NCBI GenBank assembly: GCA_026394095.1
Contig: JAPKYY010000017.1
Span: forward strand, 1 to 5,941
Source of the DNA: Acidobacteriota bacterium
Lineage (GTDB): Bacteria; Acidobacteriota; Terriglobia; Bryobacterales; Bryobacteraceae
Direction of reading: 5' to 3'
Length of the DNA stretch: 5,941 nt
The notes beneath the pieces are model-generated. The model was not told the origin of the DNA and ran no database searches. It was given only the letters and a program-made list of their open reading frames with translations. Shown here in pieces: positions 1 through 5,941 of this stretch. The position numbers and the translations under genes were made by a program. Each line of letters starts with the position of its first letter. The first letter of the stretch is position 1.

Positions 1-606
1 AGTCAGGAGGGCGTAGAAGATCAGCATGGCCAGCCCAGCCCAGATGGAATAAGCAGTAGCAGGGAGTGGCTCGATCTTGTTGGCGAGGTCACGGCCAAGG
101 ATGGTGTAAGCAAACCAGGCGAGAACCGCAGCGAGAATCCAGAGATCTCCCGAGCCGAGGCCAGTGACGAAGAGCTTCTCAGGGTCGGCCTGTGTCAGCA
201 CCAGGCCGGCGCCGAAAAGGCTGAGTGAGAGGCCACAGAGCTTTTTCAAGGTGACCTTCTCGCCCCATACAATGCGGGAATAGATGAAGATCAGCGAGGG
301 CTGCAAGGAAGCCATGAGCGAGGCTCTTCCTGAGGGTACCGTTCGGAGACCGCTGAAGAAGCAGATGTTGTAAAGGGCAACGCCAAAGAAGCCCATAGCG
401 ATGAGCCGGTAGAGGATGGGTCTCGATGGTTTCGGCCAGGGCCGGACGCCCAACATGATGATCAGCAGGCCGAGTGCGCCGAAGCCGAAGCGGCCGAGGC
501 TTGAGTAGATTGCGGGGACTTCGGCGCGAGACAGGACACTTCCTGCCATCCAGGATGAGCCCCAAATTGCCGCAGTGAGCGTTAGAAGAACGTAAGGACT
601 GCCCAA
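1..606 (-). CDS. EamA/DMT-family transporter, 3' end cut off by window edge
   Basis: This is the first 202 residues of an inner-membrane carrier of the drug/metabolite transporter superfamily (usual length about 290-310 residues in two EamA repeats). The translation is open throughout and strongly hydrophobic. TM1 is at about residues 4-23 (TAAIWGSSW, the usual 'WGS' signature) and TM2 at about 36-53. The segment FFGVALYNICFFSGLRTVP (73-91) followed by SLMASLQPSLIFIYSRIVWGEK (97-118) matches the conserved core of the first repeat, with the P after LQ and the WGEK before the next helix. GDLWILAAVLAWFAYTILGR (153-172) opens the second repeat. No ATG gives a full TM1; the first in-frame ATG is residue 20, inside that helix. 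TTG at 604-606 is therefore the best start. It lies three bases after the upstream stop, in the same frame, with no clear Shine-Dalgarno, suggesting coupled reinitiation. Substrate and transport direction cannot be told; amino acids, metabolites and drugs are all known for the family. Confidence 0.88.
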   Translation of the reverse strand, partial: MGSPYVLLTLTAAIWGSSWMAGSVLSRAEVPAIYSSLGRFGFGALGLLIIMLGVRPWPKPSRPILYRLIAMGFFGVALYNICFFSGLRTVPSGRASLMASLQPSLIFIYSRIVWGEKVTLKKLCGLSLSLFGAGLVLTQADPEKLFVTGLGSGDLWILAAVLAWFAYTILGRDLANKIEPLPATAYSIWAGLAMLIFYALLT

Positions 607-609
607 GTG

Positions 610-1476
610 CTACGACCAACCGTAGAGAGACTTCGCATTGAGGCCCCGGATCTTGATACGGTCTGATTCCGAGGCGAAGGCGAAGAGTTGATTGAGCTGT
701 TGCTGGGCTTTTTGAAAGGCGGGCAGGTCCATGCCCAGGCCTCCCCAAATGATGCGGTCTGGGCCGAAGGTTTCAAAGACCTGTTTGACGCGGGCGGCCA
801 GTTGCTTTGGAGAGTAATCGAGGCCTGAGAACTTCATGATTGTGTTCGGTAGCCTGGCCAGTGCGAGGACGTCCTGCCATTCTGCGTCGGTGCCCTGGTT
901 GTTGCGGCCGAGATGGTCGAGGATCACTTTGGTGCCCTTGAATTCAGCGGCGAGTTGGTGGATCGACCTGGCGTGCATGGGGATGAAGTGCATCTGAACC
1001 ATGAGGCCGCGGTCGGCAACTGCGCGCCAGGTCTTGCGCATCTCGGGGGAGTCGAGCGGGCGTTCGCGGATTGAGCCGGTTGTTAGCGGATCCTTAGTGA
1101 CGCGGTGGATGCGCAGGGCTTTAATCCGATTCGGCCAGCGCCTGGTGAGCTGATCGATTCGAGCCGGGGTATCGGTCCGGTAGGAATCGAAGAGGCAGGT
1201 TCCTTTGAAGAAGTCCTTCGAGGGTTCACTCGCGAAGCAGTACTCGAGGTAGCTGTGATCGTCCTGGTAGGGCTCAGGGTGGACGACGATGGCGTGATCG
1301 ATCTTCGCTTGTTTGACGAAGGTGATGTAGCTTTCTAGCGTGGAAGGCTCGGGCTTATAGGTGGCTTGAGCGTGGAGTGGGAACTTCTGCGTGTCTGCGG
1401 CAAAGAGGTGGATGTGCGTATCGATGAGCAGCGGTTTGGGTGGGACGGCCAGAGCGAGGAATGTGCGGCGCAGCAT
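610..1476 (-). CDS. Amidohydrolase_2 family metal-dependent hydrolase (TIM-barrel), altered catalytic motif
   Basis: The 288-residue product has the layout of Amidohydrolase_2 (PF04909) enzymes such as lactonases and decarboxylases of small carboxylated compounds. LIDTHIHLF (17-25) supplies the HxH metal motif at H21/H23. QMHFIPMH (161-168) and ILDHLG (185-190) supply the expected later histidines (H163, H188). The end, RIKIRGLNAKSLYGW, is the usual 'N-A-x-x-L-Y' C-terminal helix. The family normally has G-S-D-W/F-P after 'FGPDRIIWG', where the Asp is catalytic. Here the sequence is WGGLGMD (244-250), with Leu at the Asp position. Start choice: ATG at 1476 gives MLRRTFLALA, resembling the RR-x-F leader of exported homologues, but the hydrophobic stretch is very short, so export is doubtful. 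ATGs at 1500 and 1503 and a TTG at 1560 are in frame but overlap the divergent gene. A GGAG lies 14 bases before the 1476 start, too far to be convincing. The gene is followed three bases later by the transporter, probably as one operon. Exact substrate unknown. Confidence 0.85.
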   Translation of the reverse strand: MLRRTFLALAVPPKPLLIDTHIHLFAADTQKFPLHAQATYKPEPSTLESYITFVKQAKIDHAIVVHPEPYQDDHSYLEYCFASEPSKDFFKGTCLFDSYRTDTPARIDQLTRRWPNRIKALRIHRVTKDPLTTGSIRERPLDSPEMRKTWRAVADRGLMVQMHFIPMHARSIHQLAAEFKGTKVILDHLGRNNQGTDAEWQDVLALARLPNTIMKFSGLDYSPKQLAARVKQVFETFGPDRIIWGGLGMDLPAFQKAQQQLNQLFAFASESDRIKIRGLNAKSLYGWS

Positions 1477-1501
1477 ATGCCAATGATAAGCTCCAATCAT
1501 C
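1477..1501. promoter_or_regulatory. 25-base divergent gap between two start codons
   Basis: The amidohydrolase (minus) and the cytochrome-like protein (plus) start codons are only 25 bases apart. There is no room for two promoters and two ribosome-binding sites in the gap, so promoter elements must lie inside the opposing coding regions or one start is misplaced. I see no sigma-70 -35/-10 pair with good spacing on either strand and no Shine-Dalgarno immediately before the ATG at 1502. The only purine-rich element is GGAG on the minus strand (complement of 1491-1494). The entry marks where control of both operons is expected, not a recognised site. Confidence 0.35.
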
Positions 1502-3829
1502 ATGTCGTTCTGGCTTATTCTTGTTTTGGCCCAAGACCCTTTATTGCCAATGCTTGCCAAGCAATGCGGTGCTTGTCATACGGGTAAACAGGCGCAGGGT
1601 GGATTGTCGATGGACTCGATCGAGGCGTTGAAAAAAGGCGGTAAGCATGGTGCCGCTTTGACGCCGGGTTTGAGCGCCGAGAGTCTTCTGGTGCAGTATG
1701 TGACGGGTGAAAAAACGCCACGGATGCCGCTCGGGGGAGAGCTGGATGCCAAGGCTGTGGGTGAGTTACGGGCCGCGATTGATGCCATGCCGAAGGGTGC
1801 GGTTGTGTCCAAGCGCGATGCTCATCTTGAGTGGTTGCTGAAGCAGCCAGGCGCTGTTGCGGTGCCGGAGGTGACGCAGAAGAGTTGGGTACGGAATCCG
1901 ATTGATTCCTTTGTATTGGCCGGACTTGAGAAGCAGGGGATGAAGCCGGCAGGGGAGGCGTCCAGGCGGGTTCTGTTACGCAGGGTCTACGTTGACCTGA
2001 TTGGTGTGCCGCCTAGCCCGGAGGAGATGAAGAAGTTCGAAGCCGATACAGACCCGTTGGCCTATGAGAAGGTGATTGATCGCTTGCTTGCCGATACTCG
2101 ATACGGTGAAAGATGGGGGAGGCACTGGCTGGATCTGGTTCGCTATGCCGAGTCTGACGGCTTCGCCATTGATGGGGAGAGGCCGACAGCGTGGCGGTAT
2201 CGGGACTATGTGATCCGGGCGCACAATCAGGACAAACCATATGACGTCTTTGTGCAGGAGCAACTTGCCGGAGATGAAGGCAAAAGCAAGAATCAGGTGG
2301 CGTTGGGCTTCTACCGGTTTGCGCCCTGGGAAGCCGATGCAAACTCAAAGAAGCTGCTTCGACAGGACTTTCTCAACGACATCACGAGCACAGTAGGAAG
2401 CGTGTTTCTGGGCATGACCACAGGCTGCGCGCAGTGCCATGACCACAAGTACGATCCGATCTCGCACAAGGATTACTACCGGCTACAGGCCTTCTTTGCC
2501 GGGACGGCGATTGCGGATCTGCCGGTGGGCTTTGAGGAGGCGGAGCGTCCCGGCGAAATGCGAAAGCGGATGAGGGCCCATGAGGATGCGGCCGAGGCAG
2601 GGCAAGCGGAGTTGGACCGTCAAAAGGAAGCGCTCAAGCAGAAGTATCTGAGCCTGAACAAAGATGAGGAGGGACTCAAGAAGTTTCTGGGCAAGCTCAA
2701 TACGCGCAATCTGTTCTTCCTGGAGCAGGACTTGCCTCTGGTGAAAGAGCCGGAGTGGCGTGAGCCGCTGCGGCGCTACTTTGAGACTCGCGATGGAGTT
2801 CAAAGAGAGCAGGAATTGGCCAAGCGGCATCAGGCACTGGCCTACGCGATCCGCGATGTGGCGCCACCAGCAGCGCCGGAGATTCCGGATACCTATGTAC
2901 TGACTGGTGGGGATCTGAACGCCAAGGGGGAGAAGGTGAAGGCGGGCTTTCTGTCTTGTGTGGCAGGGACTGAGCCGGCTGAGATTCCGTTTGCTGGTGG
3001 CAGTAACGGGTTACGCCTGGCACTTTCGGACTGGATTGCTTCAGACAAGAATCCGTTTACGGCAAGGGTGATGGTGAACCGGATTTGGCAGCGGCACTGG
3101 GGTGAAGGGCTGGTAAGGACGCCGAGTGATTTTGGCAAAAACGGTGATGTGCCTTCGCACCCGGAACTGCTCGACTGGATGGCGAACGAATTTATCGCCA
3201 AGGGTTGGAGCATGAAGGCGATGCACAAGCTGATGCTGACATCAGCTACATACCGGCAAGCCAGTGTTAACGCCGAGCAGACAACGTATGCGGCTAAAGA
3301 TCCGACCAACCGGTTGCTTTGGAGGATGAACTGGCAGCGGCTGGATGCTGAGGTGTTGCGTGATTCGATCCTCTCGATCAGCGGCCGGCTGAATCCGGAA
3401 ATGGGTGGGCCGCCTGTTGTGTTCGACGTGCCGGCTGATGTAGCTCAGGGTTTTGAGTTCTTCAAGTGGTTCCCCTCGTCGGAAGAGCAACAGCGGAGGC
3501 GGAGTGTTTACCTGCTGCAGCGGCGGAGCGTCTTGCTGCCGATGGCTGAGACCTTTGATGCGCCGAACCTGAGTACGAGCTGTGCGCGCAGGTTGACGAC
3601 GATTGTGGCGCCACAGGCTTTGACGTTGCTCAATGGGGCATTGACCCGGACGGAGGCGAAGCATTTTGAGGCCAGACTTGCCGGGGCCAAGGATCCAGTA
3701 AACGAAGCGTTCTGGCTGGTGCTGGGACGCGGGCCGACGGCTGAAGAGCGACGGATGAGTGAGAAGTTGAGCTTGTCGTCGCTTGGTGTTGTGTTGTTCA
3801 ATCTGAACGAATTTCTGTTTGTGGAGTAA
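1502..3829 (+). CDS. PSCyt1-DUF1549-DUF1553 exported haem protein
   Basis: This 775-residue protein has the standard three-part order of a family expanded in Planctomycetota, Verrucomicrobiota and Acidobacteriota. A short hydrophobic leader (MSFWLILVLA, likely cut before QD) lacks the usual basic N-terminus. PSCyt1 (about 14-98) carries the haem c site CGACH (22-26) and a candidate axial Met in PRMPLGG (M75). DUF1549 (about 132-340) contains LRRVYVDLIGVPPSPEE, RYGERWGRHWLDLVRYAESDG, AWRYRDYVIRA and PYDVFVQEQLAGD. It ends with CAQCHDHKYDPI (309-320), a second CxxCH. A charged, probably coiled-coil linker (about 345-450) follows. DUF1553 (about 500-775) shows NPFTARVMVNRIWQRHWGEGLV, TPSDFG, HPELLDWMANEFI and ANLSTS-like DAPNLSTSCARR, ending in VVLFNLNEFLFV, the usual C-terminus, so the gene is intact. 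The stop lies 4 bases before the DUF1501 start. Biochemical activity is not established for the family; an electron-transfer or scaffold role beside the DUF1501 hydrolase is inference. Confidence 0.93.
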   Translation: MSFWLILVLAQDPLLPMLAKQCGACHTGKQAQGGLSMDSIEALKKGGKHGAALTPGLSAESLLVQYVTGEKTPRMPLGGELDAKAVGELRAAIDAMPKGAVVSKRDAHLEWLLKQPGAVAVPEVTQKSWVRNPIDSFVLAGLEKQGMKPAGEASRRVLLRRVYVDLIGVPPSPEEMKKFEADTDPLAYEKVIDRLLADTRYGERWGRHWLDLVRYAESDGFAIDGERPTAWRYRDYVIRAHNQDKPYDVFVQEQLAGDEGKSKNQVALGFYRFAPWEADANSKKLLRQDFLNDITSTVGSVFLGMTTGCAQCHDHKYDPISHKDYYRLQAFFAGTAIADLPVGFEEAERPGEMRKRMRAHEDAAEAGQAELDRQKEALKQKYLSLNKDEEGLKKFLGKLNTRNLFFLEQDLPLVKEPEWREPLRRYFETRDGVQREQELAKRHQALAYAIRDVAPPAAPEIPDTYVLTGGDLNAKGEKVKAGFLSCVAGTEPAEIPFAGGSNGLRLALSDWIASDKNPFTARVMVNRIWQRHWGEGLVRTPSDFGKNGDVPSHPELLDWMANEFIAKGWSMKAMHKLMLTSATYRQASVNAEQTTYAAKDPTNRLLWRMNWQRLDAEVLRDSILSISGRLNPEMGGPPVVFDVPADVAQGFEFFKWFPSSEEQQRRRSVYLLQRRSVLLPMAETFDAPNLSTSCARRLTTIVAPQALTLLNGALTRTEAKHFEARLAGAKDPVNEAFWLVLGRGPTAEERRMSEKLSLSSLGVVLFNLNEFLFVE
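3823..3826 (+). promoter_or_regulatory. Ribosome-binding site deciding the DUF1501 start
   Basis: GGAG lies seven bases before ATG 3834 and inside the last codons of the upstream gene, whose stop is TAA at 3827-3829. This spacing supports 3834 (MNRRQF) over the in-frame TTG at 3819, which would add five residues before the RR motif. It also indicates translational coupling, since ribosomes ending at 3829 stop right beside the next start. Confidence 0.7.
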
Positions 3830-3833
3830 TGAG

Positions 3834-5174
3834 ATGAATCGAAGACAATTCACATTCGGACTATCGGCTGCGGCGCTGAGTCATCTCGAGGCTGGGACTC
3901 ATCATGAAGCAAAGGCCGATGCCTGTATCTTCCTTGCCATGCTGGGCGGGGTGAGCCAGATTGATACGTTTGATCCGAAGCCGAAGCTGGTGGATCTGGA
4001 TGGCAAGATCATGGACTGGTCCAAGGAGAAGAAGACGGATCAGCCGAATCTGTTTGCCAAGCCGAGGAAGTTTGTGGCCAGCCCTTTCCGGTTTCAGAAG
4101 TATGGGCAAAGCGGGCGCGAGGTGTCGGAGCTTCTGCCGCATACGGCGAAGATGGTGGACGAGTTGGCGATTTGCCGCAGTGTGCAGTCGGATAACGGGA
4201 ACCACCCGGCAGCGGTGTTTCAGATGAATACCGGCTTCATCATTCCGGGTAATCCTTCGATGGGGGCCTGGGTGACTTATGGGCTGGGGACAGGGAACAA
4301 GAATTTGCCAGCCTTTGTGGCGATGCCGGATTTCCGTTCGATTCCGTTTAGTGGTGCTCAGCAGTGGGGAAGCGGCTATTTGCCGGCTGAGTTTCAAGGG
4401 ACGGTATTGAGGGCTAGCAATGAGCCGATTCGCGATTTAGCGTCGCCCGTCAATGTTGATACTGAAGCCGAGAGAGAGGCGTTGCGGGGGATGAACGGCA
4501 ACTTTGCGCAGTTGCGGTCGGACTATCCAGACTTGCGGGCGCGGATGGATTCCTATGAGCTGGCTTACCGAATGCAGCTCGAAGTGCCGAAGGTACTCTC
4601 GATTGAGGCTGAGCCCGAGCATGTGAAGGAGGCATATGGGCTGAATGACCCGGTAACGGCTTCGTTTGGCCGGCGCTGCCTGATGGCCCGGAAGCTGGTG
4701 GAGGCGGGGGTGAGGTTTGTCGAGGTCTTTACGCCTTCTCAGAGTTGGGATGCCCACGGTGATATCCGGAAGAACCACGAGAAGAATGCCCGGGAGACGG
4801 ACAAGCCGATTGCGGCTTTGCTCGCCGATTTGAAGCAGCGAGGGATGCTGAAGAAGACCCTGGTTGTGTATATGGGCGAGTTTGGCCGTACGCCGGATAC
4901 GCCGGCCGATCAAGCGACGCCGGGGCGGGATCATAATACGCGGTGCCAGAGTATGTGGTTTGCCGGAGGCGGTATGAAGGGCGGATCTATGATCGGGACG
5001 ACCGATGAGATCGGGCACAAGGCCGTCGAGAATGTTTATCACATGCATGATGTACACGCGACGATCTTGAACCAGATGGGCTTGAATGATATGCGACTGA
5101 CCTATTATTTTGGCGGACGTAATCGCCGGTTGACGGATCTTGGTGGAAGATTGATCAAAGAGCTTGTTGGATGA
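3834..5174 (+). CDS. DUF1501 family exported protein (sulfatase/alkaline-phosphatase-like fold)
   Basis: The 446-residue product belongs to DUF1501 (PF07394), a member of the alkaline-phosphatase/sulfatase-like superfamily. MNRRQFTFGLSAAALSHLEAG is a short twin-arginine leader, implying folded export by Tat. The family landmarks occur in order: LGGVSQIDTFDPKP (37-50, the metal-site loop), SVQSDNGNHPAAV (116-128), SMGAWVTYGLG (142-152), FTPSQSWDAHGD (299-310), VVYMGEFGRTP (344-354), GRDHNTRCQSMWFAGGG (364-380) and HMHDVHATILNQMGL (403-417). All candidate metal-binding Asp and His residues are present, and the ending GGRNRRLTDLGGRLIKELV is typical, so the protein looks complete and active. It lies between two PSCyt1-DUF1549 genes: 4 bases after the first, and sharing ATGA with the second. 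This is the usual neighbourhood and suggests the products act together outside the cytoplasm. No activity or substrate is established for the family; hydrolysis of sulfate or phosphate esters is only suggested by the fold. Confidence 0.94.
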   Translation: MNRRQFTFGLSAAALSHLEAGTHHEAKADACIFLAMLGGVSQIDTFDPKPKLVDLDGKIMDWSKEKKTDQPNLFAKPRKFVASPFRFQKYGQSGREVSELLPHTAKMVDELAICRSVQSDNGNHPAAVFQMNTGFIIPGNPSMGAWVTYGLGTGNKNLPAFVAMPDFRSIPFSGAQQWGSGYLPAEFQGTVLRASNEPIRDLASPVNVDTEAEREALRGMNGNFAQLRSDYPDLRARMDSYELAYRMQLEVPKVLSIEAEPEHVKEAYGLNDPVTASFGRRCLMARKLVEAGVRFVEVFTPSQSWDAHGDIRKNHEKNARETDKPIAALLADLKQRGMLKKTLVVYMGEFGRTPDTPADQATPGRDHNTRCQSMWFAGGGMKGGSMIGTTDEIGHKAVENVYHMHDVHATILNQMGLNDMRLTYYFGGRNRRLTDLGGRLIKELVG

Positions 5175-5941
5175 AATGGCTTTGTTTGGTAACGGTCTGC
5201 TTTAGCGCTCTTGCGGGAGTGGAGGATGACGCCCGGCGTGTGCTCGCAAGTAAGTGCGGGGCATGTCACGGGGCAACGGCGATGGGTGGGCTGCGCCTCG
5301 ATTCGGCTGAAGGATTTCAAAAGGGTGGCAAGAGTGGTCGGCCTGTTCAGGAGGCTTTGCTTCAGGCCGTTCGCAGCGGGGTGATGCCTCCTGGGGGAAA
5401 GCTCAAGCCGGAGGAAGTGGCAACTCTTGAGAAGTGGGTGGCGAGCGGAGCGAAGTGGCCCGGCGATCATTGGGCCTGGAAGCCGTTGCGGGCGGTGCCG
5501 GGTTCGTTTGAATTTCCAGTAGAAGGCCCGGTTGCGGATCGCCGGACTCTGGTGAGGCGTTTGTATTTTGATTTGACGGGCTTGCCGCCGGTTGGGCCTG
5601 AGAAGGATACCAAGCCGGGATGGCAGGGACGGCTGGTGGATCGCTTGATTGCTTCGCCTCAGTTTGGTGAGCACTGGGGGCGGCACTGGCTGGACGTGGC
5701 GCGGTATGGGGAGGACGACTTCAGCGGGACGGCGGTGCAGCCGTATCCGAATGCCTGGCGTTACCGGGACTGGGTAATTGGGGCAGTGAATCGCAATATG
5801 CCCTATGACCGTTTTCTGATGGCGCAGCTGGCTGGGGATTCGATTGGGGAGCCGGGCGGCTTGGGTTTGACTGGACTTGGGCCCTGGTATTACGGGATCT
5901 CTCAGCCGCCGCAGGCGCGGGCCGATGAGCGGCATGACCGG
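5171..5941 (+). CDS. Second PSCyt1-DUF1549 exported haem protein, 3' end cut off by window edge
   Basis: The first 257 residues are present, open to the edge. The ATG at 5171 overlaps the DUF1501 stop (ATGA), so translation should be coupled. MKWLCLVTVCFSALAG is a good Sec signal peptide, likely cut after SALA. PSCyt1 follows with CGACH at 29-33, DSAEGFQKGGKSG (44-56) and the candidate axial Met in GVMPPGGKL (M72). HWAWKPL (100-106) is the usual linker before DUF1549, which is seen from about 123: RRTLVRRLYFDLTGLPP, FGEHWGRHWLDVARYGEDD, AWRYRDWVIGAVNRNMPYDRFLMAQLAGD and GLGPWYYG with ARADERHDR. The rest of DUF1549, its expected second CxxCH and any DUF1553 lie beyond the edge. It resembles the first cytochrome gene in domain order but is clearly divergent: it lacks the NPIDSFVLAGLE-type segment before DUF1549. 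It is thus an old paralogue of a different subgroup, not a recent duplication. A further DUF1501 gene may follow, but that is a guess. Confidence 0.92.
   Translation, partial: MKWLCLVTVCFSALAGVEDDARRVLASKCGACHGATAMGGLRLDSAEGFQKGGKSGRPVQEALLQAVRSGVMPPGGKLKPEEVATLEKWVASGAKWPGDHWAWKPLRAVPGSFEFPVEGPVADRRTLVRRLYFDLTGLPPVGPEKDTKPGWQGRLVDRLIASPQFGEHWGRHWLDVARYGEDDFSGTAVQPYPNAWRYRDWVIGAVNRNMPYDRFLMAQLAGDSIGEPGGLGLTGLGPWYYGISQPPQARADERHDR

Noticed and set aside
179..748. Minus-strand open frame of 189 codons overlapping the transporter and amidohydrolase
   Set aside because: It runs out of frame through two genes on the same strand that have clear EamA and amidohydrolase features.
2113..2152. Near-identical DNA stretch shared with about 5676-5710
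   Set aside because: Both encode the conserved WGRHWLD motif of DUF1549; the similarity does not extend at DNA level, so it is paralogy rather than a repeat element.
3829..3837. ATG overlapping the TAA stop (TAATGA) before the DUF1501 gene
   Set aside because: It opens a two-codon frame ending at TGA 3835-3837, so it is not a gene; the ATG at 3834 with GGAG is the real start.
3242..3853. Minus-strand open frame of 203 codons opposite DUF1553
   Set aside because: Antisense to well conserved DUF1553 sequence; composition is low-order and Arg/Pro/Gln-rich with no recognisable motif.
3941..3983. Gln in GGVSQIDTFD in place of the more common His of DUF1501 proteins
   Set aside because: From recall, both SH and SQ versions are common in the family and the flanking Asp residues are kept, so this does not indicate loss of function.
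4437..5057. Minus-strand open frame of 206 codons opposite DUF1501
   Set aside because: Covers the conserved metal-site motifs of DUF1501 on the other strand; no motif or ribosome-binding site of its own.
5105..5935. Long minus-strand open frame of 276 codons
   Set aside because: It lies fully antisense to the DUF1501 end and the second cytochrome gene, both with clear family motifs. Its product is rich in Pro, Arg and His with no domain pattern, typical of an antisense shadow in G+C-rich DNA.

Overview
The window looks like a piece of chromosome from an environmental bacterium of the Acidobacteriota (Bryobacterales/Solibacter-like) or the Planctomycetota-Verrucomicrobiota sphere. This is inferred from gene content: PSCyt1-DUF1549-DUF1553 proteins paired with a twin-arginine DUF1501 protein are greatly expanded in those phyla. 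The short RR-x-F leaders and moderately G+C-rich coding sequence lean towards Acidobacteriota. No rRNA or marker gene is present to prove it.

Layout. Two divergent, tightly packed gene sets start from a central point near 1476-1502. Leftward (minus strand) lie an amidohydrolase of the Amidohydrolase_2 type (610-1476) and an EamA/DMT-family membrane transporter (606 to the left edge, cut off). The transporter lacks a usable ATG. It appears to begin at a TTG three bases after the amidohydrolase stop and in the same reading frame. Rightward (plus strand) lie a 775-residue PSCyt1-DUF1549-DUF1553 cytochrome-like protein (1502-3829), a DUF1501 protein of the sulfatase/alkaline-phosphatase-like fold (3834-5174), and a second PSCyt1-DUF1549 protein (5171 to the right edge, cut off). 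The rightward genes are separated by 4 bases and then overlap by 4 bases (ATGA), so they should be one translationally coupled operon.

How the genes may work together. The rightward products all appear to be exported: two carry Sec-like leaders and N-terminal CxxCH haem c sites, and the DUF1501 protein carries an RR motif. The pairing suggests an extracytoplasmic complex in which a haem protein partners a metal-dependent hydrolase-like protein. Its substrate is not known from the sequence; degradation of sulfated or complex polysaccharides is a common proposal for these families but is inference here. The leftward pair (hydrolase plus exporter/importer) may handle a small lactone-like or carboxylated metabolite, also inference.

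No RNA gene, mobile element, CRISPR array or convincing terminator was found. No gene-free stretch exceeds about 25 bases. The most distinctive points are the TTG restart of the transporter, the altered metal-site motif in the amidohydrolase, the 25-base divergent gap, and the two non-identical cytochrome/DUF1549 paralogues flanking one DUF1501 gene.
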